Positions 42,981-51,578 of a stretch of 64,000 nt of DNA are shown here, piece after piece. The notes beneath the pieces were generated by a model. That model made no database searches and was not told the origin of the DNA. It saw only the letters and a program-made list of their open reading frames with translations. This DNA is from Hypoxylon rubiginosum. Lineage: Eukaryota > Ascomycota > Sordariomycetes > Xylariales > Hypoxylaceae. The stretch is from positions 1,054,001-1,118,000 of the forward strand of contig CADCXA010000029.1 of the NCBI GenBank assembly GCA_902806565.1, read 5' to 3'. Numbering within the stretch: position 1 is the first letter of the stretch; each line of letters opens with the position of its first letter. The position numbers were made by a program, and so were the translations under genes.

Positions 42981-43370
42981 TACCTGGTAATTGAGGTCGC
43001 GTAGGATTCGCATGTTAGCGTCAGCCAAGCAGCGGGAATCCTTCATTGCAGGGCTGCCAACTTTAATGAGACAGCCTCTAAAATCCCACATTGTAACTTT
43101 CCATACTGTTGAGCTGAAATAGAGTTGATCCTTATGGATATTTCATTTCTTATCCCCTTAGAAATCGAACAGGCTCACCTCGCAGGCCCGCTAATCTCTA
43201 CCAATTTTTCAAGCTTATTAATACTTTTATACGTCAGATTCTTTTTTCATACCTGCATTTTATATGTGCACATTTTTCTGAATTAGCTAGAAAATTAACT
43301 TGAGTAGGTATATATCTAACATTTACCATGTAAGCATAACGAGTAAAATCATAATACAAATACTTACCTA

Positions 43371-43400
43371 CTTCTAGGTAAGTAGGTAGGTGGGTAGTTA
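43371..43400. repeat. TACCTA/TAGGTA inverted repeat
   Basis: CTTACCTACTTCTAGGTAAGTAGG: arms CTTACCTA and TAGGTAAG around TTC, followed by TAGGTGGGTAG. Confidence 0.75.
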
Positions 43401-43620
43401 GTAAATCATTGGCAATATATAATTGTTCCCTTCAATGAATATCACAACTCATAGACTGTGTGAGCAATTTCAAATGAATGAGCGTAGAACATTGGTACTA
43501 TACAAGCAAGACTATTATACAAGGAGAGTTCCCCGGACTCTAATATAGCCAAGACAAACTATCGAAGGTAACTGGGAAAATACCCAACCCTCTGTAAAAC
43601 ATAGGAGGTAGCCAGCAAAT

Positions 43621-44091
43621 CTAATCGTCAAGCTTTATACAAATGTTAGGCCCAGCCAATCCCTCTACACCTGCGCACATTGGCTGGTCATCGTCGCAAT
43701 CTCCGTTTTTCTTGCAGATAGCGCCTTCATCCGCACCGCGTCGCATGCGCCTCTTGGGCTTGTGAAGCTTGTCCTCTCTAAGCTTCTTAAATTTCTTGAT
43801 GATGTCGTCAGCGTCGTCGACATCTTTCTTGGCAAGCTGCTTTGTCGTAGAACTATCAGACTTGTCGCCCGTCTTGATTTCTGGGCGCGCTCCTAGGCTA
43901 ACGATGCCTGACTTGGTAAGTAGGATGGTACCTTTCTTATCGATCTTGTCGTCATCCTTGAGGTCTTTGTAGACTTCCTTGATGTCATCTCGTCTAGTGA
44001 GGGTGTTCGGCGATCCAGGCTTAGAGGCATCACCAAGTGCCATGGCGCCTGAGAGGGCGAGTAAGATGGAAAAAGCAAATGTAGTCTTCAT
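43621..44091 (-). CDS. Small secreted protein with charged middle and C-terminal cysteine knot
   Basis: Intronless, 156 residues. Signal peptide MKTTFAFSILLALSGAMALG. The middle is highly charged (repeated DDK, KKD, KKFKKLRED) with a dibasic-rich KPKRRMRRG that looks like a Kex2-type processing site. After it comes a short domain with four cysteines: ICKKNGDCDDDQPMCAG...NICIKLDD. The layout, propeptide then KR site then small disulphide peptide, suggests a processed secreted peptide. Function unknown. A TATA-like GTTATATACC lies at about 44277-44286 upstream. Confidence 0.75.
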   Translation of the reverse strand: MKTTFAFSILLALSGAMALGDASKPGSPNTLTRRDDIKEVYKDLKDDDKIDKKGTILLTKSGIVSLGARPEIKTGDKSDSSTTKQLAKKDVDDADDIIKKFKKLREDKLHKPKRRMRRGADEGAICKKNGDCDDDQPMCAGVEGLAGPNICIKLDD

Positions 44092-45698
44092 TTTACCGGT
44101 AAACTTTGCGAAAAATAAATTTGAGTTTTCTTGAGGCTTGGTCGGCGTAGTAACAGGTGTAGAAATGTGATCTCGAAGTTAATTGCAACTGGTTGTAAAA
44201 AGCTCGAGGTATGGGTTTAAGTGATGAAGTGATTTGGACTGGATGAAAAGTAGACTTGTTGAAAGACAGTCGACCGAGTTATATACCTGCCTTATAGGAA
44301 TACCACATCATAACCACACCCTAAATCTGGAAGTATGAATAGCATGTTCTGTATAGAACTTTTCATCAATATCAGCGTCATGACATTAGAAGATCATCAA
44401 TTTACAGAAGGGATTATAAAAATAGCAATAGGCGACATTGACATCCACTGTATGATATAATGAACTCGGTAGCATCAAAGGAGATCCTCGGTGCGTGAGC
44501 CAAGGAGAATCTGAATAATTGAGATTGTGTACTAGATGTGTAAGTTCTCAAGTAGCGTGAGGCGTACCGTAGATCGGGACTATCCCGGTTTGAAACAAAT
44601 GAGGTAGACCGACTCTCAGCCTCTTCATCCTGTTCATGGCCCAAATACAGGGGGCGAGATTCCATGAAGACGTTCCAACGCAGGTCCAAAGTTACACAAG
44701 ATGTCATTCTAGAAGTTTTGCTTTGGCCAAGTGCATTCCTAGTAGGTATCTGTGGCCCCGCCTCCGCATATTACATGATGCGACATTACATAATACCTAC
44801 CATCCAGCTCGCTAACAGCTTTCAGGGGGCGAATCCTTCGCTATTGCTGGCCGCTGCAACATTCAGGGGTCATCTCCATACGCTAGAAATATGCCTGCAT
44901 TACCTAGAATAATTAAGTAATCTACTTGTTTGAAAATAGCATGTCTCGTTGATCATCTAGGATTTCTTTTTTTATCACATTCATCTCGATGAAGTCTCGA
45001 TGAAGTCTAGGTATGCATACTTCGATATGACATGATGATCAACAGATACTCCAAGTAACAGCCTCAGCCTTGGAGATATACAATTCCTAGTTCTAGCTAT
45101 CTGAAAAATTGTACATCCTTATTCTACAGGGCATTTTGGACCATGTTTTCGCTCGCTCATCCGATTGGCTAGTATTCCTATACAACCAAAAAGAAGTATT
45201 AAACGTTCGCTCTGGGTGTCGATCCGTGCCTGAGGGAATAGTGATCCAATAGGGAGGCAGCGCAAATGACTATACCAGCAATTATTCCTATACTATGCCG
45301 ACTTGACGGCATGACGAACATATACATCCATCACTTGACACTTCAACTCGGTAAAGACTTTTTCTGTAATGTTTTATTTATAGCTAATATGATATAGTGG
45401 TATATTGATCGACGAATAAGTTAGACGTCATGCTCGACTGGTATACTCAAAGCAAACAGCTCTATTCTAGCAACTAGCAGTGGATTATTCTTAGAGTGTA
45501 TCGATTGCAAGCAGACGCTTCGACTATAAGACACAGCCCGACTCTCCTCGACATACCCACCTCTAGTCTTTGGAACAAACAACACTCATCATAAAATAGC
45601 ATTTACACATCGTTCAAAGAAACTTCACTCTTAGCTTTACTAACTTGAACTACCAACTACATCTTTGATCTTCCGTATCACTTCAAGAATCTCTCAAA
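44092..45698. other. Long intergenic stretch
   Basis: 1.6 kb. A plus-strand frame at 44664-44912 (82 codons, one hydrophobic segment) has no family match and no splice context; not called. A direct repeat TCTCGATGAAG occurs twice around 44984-45006. The last ~120 bp are the C- and A-rich leader of the next gene. Confidence 0.45.
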
Positions 45699-46292
45699 AT
45701 GCGATTCACTCTTGCAACCGCTGTTCTCTCCCTCTTGAGCTCCGTCTCAGTCTCCCTAGCAGCTCCGGCAGCTGACCAAACTCCATGGATCCAACCGCGT
45801 GCTCCCGCTAGTGCATCAAACATTCACAATGCTCCTACTGAGAATGTCTACTGCTACACGACTGACGGCAAATGTAAGAACATCTGGCTTCTCTAGCTTG
45901 ACAACGAACCCCTCCCCTAATTTGCTGACTGAGCTATAGGGGTCGTCATTCCCGCGGTGACGGTGACAGACAGTATCATCACCGCAGCTAGGCTTGCGGA
46001 CCAGAACAGGAAACAAGACGGCTACCCCAGCCGTATCTCCAACCCGCAGAACCTGCCGGGGATTCCTTCGGGCTTCAGTGGAACCCTCCAGCACTACCCG
46101 ATTGCAGAGACCATGTCGGGAACGGCGGTATTCAATGGGAGGAACTTTGCCGAAAATATCCGAGTCATGTATCAGTATGACCCGAATTCGCAAGAGGCCA
46201 CATACGTAGGTGTGTGGACCCACGCGAACGCGGAGAGTGGCCAATTCGTCTTCTGCGGGACTCCGACTCAGTGGGGCTGGACGGCGGCGTAG
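45699..46292 (+). CDS. Secreted RNase-T1-fold-like protein lacking key catalytic residues
   Basis: Exons 45699-45873 and 45940-46292 give 175 residues. Signal peptide of about 21 residues (MRFTLATAVLSLLSSVSVSLA). The mature part follows the order of fungal guanyl-specific RNases (T1/F1/N1): a YP near RISN, HYPI where T1 has YEWPI, NIRVMY where T1 has ADRVVF, and GVWTHANAESGQFVFCG where T1 has GVITHTGASGNNFVEC. Arg and the second His are kept, but the first catalytic His (YPH in T1) is Ser and the Glu of YEWPI is His. Two cysteines remain, enough for one disulphide. This is the pattern of RNase-like effectors without RNase activity; similarity is judged by eye only. Confidence 0.65.
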
Positions 46293-46955
46293 ATTTGCCA
46301 GCGTCGGTTATCCATAGTTCAAACATATTGGGCATGTATCCAATAGCCATTCGTTTGGAAGGAGACATAGAGGGGAGGGGAGAGATGTAACTGGCCTCGG
46401 TTGATGTATCATATGCTTTTTCATTGTACTATTATGTCTAAATCGCTATATCTGAAGGATCGTTAACTTGCCTACTCAAATGTGTACATATAGACATGGT
46501 GCTAAGTGTACTTGGTCTCCAAGAGTAACATCCACAAACGATCGATGCCTATATTTAAATTATTTAGCTAAATAGCTGCCAGGCTGCATAGAGGAGGCGC
46601 GCAACGGATCCTACTGGGCTGCATGGATGTAAGAAGCCGTAGAAGCCATGTGGCCAGGGATAGGATGACCCGCTTATTTGAATTGATCGACGAGGGTAAA
46701 GCAAGGCGGTAAGATCCTTATTCTGCTTATCCTGGTAGACTCCCAAAAATAAGCATAAAAAACCCGGGGGCTGTGCTTTTACGTCATGCGGCAAGATACT
46801 TACCTGAGGTACCTTAGGTAGACACTGCTGAAGCCTACGTGTAAGTACGGAATAGAGGAGATCTATTATATAAAAGGCCTTGAGCAGAAGCTAGACAGAA
46901 AACACAACGAAACCTAATAAATCATTCACCTCTTACCTTGGCAACATCTTTCAAA
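46293..46955. promoter_or_regulatory. Intergenic / promoter of DUF3632-like gene
   Basis: 663 bp. TACCTGAGGTACCTTAGGTAG repeat at 46801-46821. A TATATAAAAG TATA-like box at about 46866-46875, some 80-90 bp before the start. Confidence 0.5.
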
Positions 46956-47866
46956 ATGGACCCAAGCTTTCAAGAATACTTCAATAATGTCGAGGTCTAT
47001 GATGAAGAGGCCGAACAGGCTCCAGCCAAAAGCGAAGTCGACACCATCCAGGCGTTTCTCTCCGGCAACCTCCCCGCAAACGAGGCAGCTCAGCTTCTAG
47101 CTCGAAGACCCACCCAACCCACCGTAGCACTCACTAAAAAACTTCGTATGTCCATGCTGTGGTCTTTCATCAATAACATCGCGGTGGCCTTCCCCTCGAC
47201 GCAACCTCTCATCGTTGATCTATTAAAGGAAATTCGCAAATCGGAACCGGTGGGAGCGCATAGAGACCCTGCAAACCGTGAAGCGAATTGGTCAACCTTG
47301 GGTACGTGGTTGATCAAATGGGGTGATTCGATAAACAGTAAGAGATTCCCTCTATCCCCCTCCTTAAAAGCTCGTGCTAATTCACCACTTCAGATTACGA
47401 GTCTGGTTACCTCTGGCCTGCGTCAGAGAGCGGAGCTGAGGCGGCGCTCTGGCCACGCGTCACAGCGTACAGTGCTAGGCTAGTAGCTACTCGGGATCCC
47501 ATCATCGGTAACGCATTCTTCGTTCTACGATGCTGTCCTAGCATCGTCAGGGCACTTGATACGGACCAGGCACTGCAATATGAGGAATACCGGCCCGACA
47601 TCATAGCGGCGGCTCAGGTATTTATTCTGTGCCCTCAACAATTGTTGGAAAGGTGTCAAGCGGAAGATTCCATCGACTGGCTCGCCGAAGAACATACTAA
47701 AGGCAACATATTATGGCACGGAAATATCACTAAGCTGTCGGTGGAGCGTTGGAAGCACTGGAAGGCAAGATGGCAGGCCATTAAAGAGTCGGAGACTTTG
47801 GAGGACGGAATCAAGAAGTTGGCTTCTGAATCTCTGGACGGGATCAATCTAGCCGAGTCCAAGTGA
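46956..47866 (+). CDS. DUF3632-like fungal protein
   Basis: Exons 46956-47337 and 47394-47866 give 284 residues; the ATG at 46956 (MDPSFQEYF) is the first in frame. All-helical soluble protein. LWSFINNIAVAFPSTQPLIVDLLKEI followed by NWSTLGTWLIKWGDSIN and then AYSARLVA is the layout of the DUF3632 family, expanded in Pezizomycotina with no known biochemical role. C-terminal residues include a CPQQLLERC turn and an amphipathic tail. Confidence 0.72.
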
Positions 47867-48390
47867 GAACTGAAGTCTGTGATGCAGCAGCGAAGACATG
47901 TAATCAGATCACAACTATATTGTCTCGTTTAGAAGTTGTTATAATAGAAACGTCGGTATCTCTACCTTTTCTGTAGGTACTACTCAGCGGTTACGGGCTA
48001 GTGAACTTTAGTGCAAGCTCTACTGCAAGCTCCACTGATTTACTGGGGTTGAGGCGCTAGATGCTCTTCTCCCCCGGGGCCGATTCACGGCCGGCTGCAG
48101 CATTCCCCAATTATAGCGTATTAGCAACTGGCTTCGTATGTTCGCTCCTGCAAGCACTCAATTGTCTATTGATGTTTCGTAGATCTATTCCACCGATGTA
48201 CTTAATTCCATTTGGAAAGGCGCACATAATCGGATGTATATCGGATCCTACGTGTAGGTGTTGAGGATTTCGCCTACATTATAAAATGCGGTCTATCCCA
48301 CGTCGCTGATGCGAAAAAGTCCCCGCTTATCCTCTCATAAAACGATTCCGAATAGCGTCAAATGATAACGTCTTTGTTACAAGCATCACC
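47867..48390. promoter_or_regulatory. Intergenic / promoter of EthD gene
   Basis: 524 bp, no coding content. Tandem near-repeat GCAAGCTCTACT / GCAAGCTCCACT at 48013-48036. Confidence 0.45.
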
Positions 48391-48867
48391 ATGGTCACCA
48401 GAGTACTCATGTTGATTTACCGAAAGCCGGATCTGACTCCCGAGCAATTTCGAAAACATTACGAGGAAATACACATGCCCCTGACAAAAGAATTGACCGG
48501 CGACACATTCCCCCTTTCACATACGAGACGGTATATTCCGCGCTCCGCATCAGCACCAGACTCTCCCACCAGCACGACAGAGTATCCTGCAATCGTCCTG
48601 GGTGGAAATTCGGCGGATGTCGAGGTGGATTGCGTCACGGAGCTGATATTCCGTGATAAGGAGCACATGCAGTCGTACTTCGTGCTGCCGAATGCTCCCG
48701 GCGCTGGGGTCAAACTTGAAGAGGAAGCCGAGAATTTCGTTGCGAAGTACCAAACCATTCTGATTGAAGACTGCGCCGAGACAAAACCTGAGATAAAACC
48801 TGAGATAAAACCTGAACCGAAGACGTGGTCGATAAAAGGCGCCTGGTCACGATGGCGACGATGCTGA
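48391..48867 (+). CDS. EthD-domain protein with KPEI repeat tail
   Basis: Intronless, 158 residues. The EthD dimeric alpha/beta barrel is clear from MLIYRKPDLTPEQFRKHYEEIHMPLTKEL, spanning residues about 1-125. EthD proteins include small dehydratases/decarboxylases acting on polyketides and proteins for ether degradation. The C-terminus has KPEIKPEIKPEPK, from a tandem 12-bp DNA repeat (AAACCTGAGATA) at about 48784-48815, then a basic tryptophan-rich end. No adjacent biosynthetic gene is present. Confidence 0.82.
   Translation: MVTRVLMLIYRKPDLTPEQFRKHYEEIHMPLTKELTGDTFPLSHTRRYIPRSASAPDSPTSTTEYPAIVLGGNSADVEVDCVTELIFRDKEHMQSYFVLPNAPGAGVKLEEEAENFVAKYQTILIEDCAETKPEIKPEIKPEPKTWSIKGAWSRWRRC
48784..48815 (+). 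repeat. 12-bp tandem repeat in EthD coding region
   Basis: AAACCTGAGATA repeated with a diverged third copy, coding for KPEI units; length polymorphism is likely. Confidence 0.75.
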
Positions 48868-49118
48868 GTGGGATGGTTGTGCCAGCACATAAATGATGTC
48901 TGTACAGCTTGGAAGCCTTCAGGGGGTTGGGGATCCAAAAATGGCATCCCTTACGCTACATGCGATTATGTAATCTTTTACCTAAGCGCCTAAATACATG
49001 TAGCAAATGGTTAGCTGTTAGTAGCTGCCAGATTAACTACCTAGATCTGACGGCTCGCCTTTCTTCGCCTCCAACCTCACCCACAATTTGCCGACACATT
49101 ATCCACCCTATCGTAATC

Positions 49119-49801
49119 ATGTCTTTATCACCAGAAGACGTTTCCAAACTCCGGGAATATCTGTCACAATGCAGGCTTGATCAAGTGGTCACCATAGCCC
49201 TGTGCGGTCCCAGGGGCAGGCAAGTTATCTTTGCTCCGATGTGTCAGTTTCACCCTGGCCATGTTCAGAGACGGCGACGGGAATCAATCATTGGCGGGTC
49301 GGTAACGCTCTACCGGCATGCTAGATGACGATGATGATGGCCAGCTCAACCGCAACCTCTGGGAGAAGAGAGAGTACCTACACGGAGCTTGGTTTTTTGT
49401 GAGATGGACGACGCGCATTGAAGCGCAGGAGTACGCAGGTACCACGCACTCCGATCGGACTGCGTACGTGGCAGAGGCCGATGGATACTTGCTTGTTTAC
49501 GACGCGGCCAGGAAGGCTAGTCTCGCGGAATTGAGACAACTCTACGAAACGATTCACGATCCCCTCTACGTGGGTGATAGGAGAAAGCCGGTGGTTGTGG
49601 TGGCAAACAAGGTCGATCTGGTGGGGAAACAGAGGAATTGGCTGTGAAGGAAGCAGTTGCTTTTGCAAAGAGTATTGACTCGGTCCTCATCAAGGCATCG
49701 GCAACGGATGCTATCGGTTTTGAGGACATGCTTGTTAAAATTGTGAGTCGGGTGGTGCTTGCATGGATTTCTACCCCTGAACATTGGCACATATCAATGT
49801 A
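49119..49801 (+). pseudogene. Broken Ras-like small GTPase
   Basis: Parts of a Ras-superfamily GTPase occur in successive frames. An N-terminal piece from ATG 49119 ends at IALCGPRG, where the P-loop lacks GKS/T and meets a GC-type donor (CAG|GCAAGT, 49217 region). A second frame (49318-49647) holds EYAGTTHSDRTAYVAEADGYLLVYD and the G4 motif NKVD, then stops shortly after VGKQRNW. A third frame (about 49633-49801) resumes with EELAVKEAVAFAKSI and the G5-like KASA. At least one single-base shift near 49630 and a missing effector/P-loop region argue for a decayed gene rather than introns. Confidence 0.7.
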
Positions 49802-49939
49802 AGAACCGAGAATAATGTACTTATAAGGTTTATATAACGTAGATCAATTATTTTATTTTATCAGCCAAAGTCGTAGAAGTATATTCTCTCAGCGGCTATG
49901 CCTCCTCTGCGAATTCCTCCTCCTATGCTTTTTAGAATA

Positions 49940-50015
49940 TTTTCTTGTCCCGGGGGTAATTGTACTTAACCTCATTTCGGAATGACAAAGGTTCGAAACC
50001 TCGAATGTAATATAG
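49940..50015 (+). repeat. Second tRNA-like/SINE-like fragment
   Basis: CGGGGGTAATTGTA, then AAAGGTTCGAAACC (a B box) and CGAATGTAATATAG. The transposon-borne copy reads CGGGTAATTGTA, CAGGTTCGAATCC and TGAATATAG in the same order. The middle is longer here. No A-tail follows. Confidence 0.35.
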
Positions 50016-50325
50016 AGCCCAAGTCCCTCTATAGCCCTTATTTAACAGCTGGTTAGCACGCATATACTGAGGTACTTCTTCCGTTGCTTCACACTTCGGG
50101 ATGGTGGTCACATTTTCAATCTACCTCTCACCCATGTACTCGCCTCTACCAGTGAGCATCTCTCTCCCAGTGAAAACGCGTTCCACATTTAACTATAACA
50201 TATATTAACCTAATACAGATTCAAGTCAAATACTTTAATCATTAGAACATGGACGTACTACACATCATTTGAGGACTACGCAACCATCTAGTTAGCGAGC
50301 TGTATTGTGATCATTCCAAATTCCA

Positions 50326-50532
50326 TTAAGGGTTTACATACCATCCGTCAACCTTAAAAATCCTAATTCCGCATCCTGGGCAGGGCCTGACGACGCGACG
50401 GGTTTCTAATTCCTCACGTAACAGTCGTGGGCGGTGATCGGTGATCGGGTTTCGCATTGTTGAATTGATTTTCCGAAAAAGGAGAAATAAAAGCACAAGC
50501 ATAAGGAGCGTTGCAGCAAGTTCCACGATCAT
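50326..50532 (-). pseudogene. Possible fragment of an RBR-type E3 ligase
   Basis: The 68-codon frame ends in RPCPGCGIRIFKVDGWYVNP. IBR/RING2 segments of RBR ubiquitin ligases commonly read CPxCGxxIxKxDGCxHMxC. Only this stub remains, the next expected Cys is replaced by Trp, and the start is a hydrophobic segment. Weak evidence from one short motif. Confidence 0.3.
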
Positions 50533-51578
50533 GTCTTTCCTGCTCGGAAATTGGACCTTGGATCAAGAAAAGTCGAATGCTCTTTGTGTTACTTTTAGGT
50601 TAACAAAACTCCCGAATAGGCGAAATGAGCTTATAAGCTATGGTAAAAGCCAACAATAATAGTATAATAACTCTAATTCAGAGTAATATTGGATCTGGTA
50701 GGAAAATAATTGCATACGGGCGAACGGGCACTTGGTTCTTATAGTTTTGTTTTGGTTAAGGAACGATTCCACTCGAATCTCCGTGTTTGCATCGAAACCC
50801 GTAGTTCACTGTTCCAGATCCTCCTTAACGATTCGAGTATAGTCCCAATTGCCTGTCTTTGAAAAATCGATTTTGCATATTTAATTTAGTGCTAGGCATT
50901 TTATGCTCCCGAAGACCGGAAATTCTCCTGAAAGCCCGGTCGTCTATGTACCTAGTCACACTGCAAAACGAGGAGGCGACCATATTACATACCACGTTTA
51001 ACGTTTATAAATAGAATAAAGTCACGTCACTTAACATAGAAGAAGATATAAATGATAAGTCATTATTAATAATTTCAGCATTTCTTTTATTTATTTAAAC
51101 CCATCTCCCGTCCTAGGTATTGCATGCGTGCCTCCTAGGCACTTATGTGAGCGTAGGTAATATGCGCCGGGCCGAGCCGGGCGCACATATACCCGAGTGG
51201 CTACAACGGGGAGGGGAATCAAGCAGCAGGCCGGAAAGTAGGATCTTAGATGAGGGGAAGTCCATCTCGCTATCGGTAAACCGCTCGCTTGCCTCGACGC
51301 CAAAGCTGGACTACGCTACTTGCTCGTCTTGCCGTCCCTAAGCTATTGGGTTTGAGATTAGGGTTGTTCCTCTCGGCGGAGCTTCTAATATAAAAATCGG
51401 AAGGAGAATCGTAATGGCCCGAAAACCTAGAAAAATCACAAACAGGAGATTAACGCAGCGTAACCGGGACGCTGGGCCACCAGGAGATATCACTCGATGC
51501 GTGCAAAAAGACAAAAATGTACCTCATCTGAACTACAACCCTGTCATTTTATATAATAAAGTAACCTTCTGACAATGA

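Larger units (their letters stand above)
41955..43620. other. Long intergenic stretch
   Basis: 1.67 kb without a credible gene. TAGGTA hairpins at 42949-42980 and 43371-43400. Poor in CG with many TA/TTA steps between 43100 and 43350. Confidence 0.5.
49802..51578. other. Long intergenic stretch with relics
   Basis: 1.8 kb lacking an intact gene. Contains a B-box-bearing segment near 49940-50015 related to the SINE-like piece at 10.6 kb, and a possible RBR-ligase fragment at 50326-50532 on the minus strand. A minus-strand 70-codon frame at 51091-51303 has no family match. Confidence 0.45.

Noticed and set aside
44664..44912. 82-codon frame as a membrane protein gene
   Set aside because: One hydrophobic segment only, no family resemblance and no supporting context.
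49633..49662. Very short intron to join the Ras-like frames
   Set aside because: The only gt...ag pair spans about 30 nt, lacks a branch site and would not restore the missing P-loop; a frameshift is simpler.
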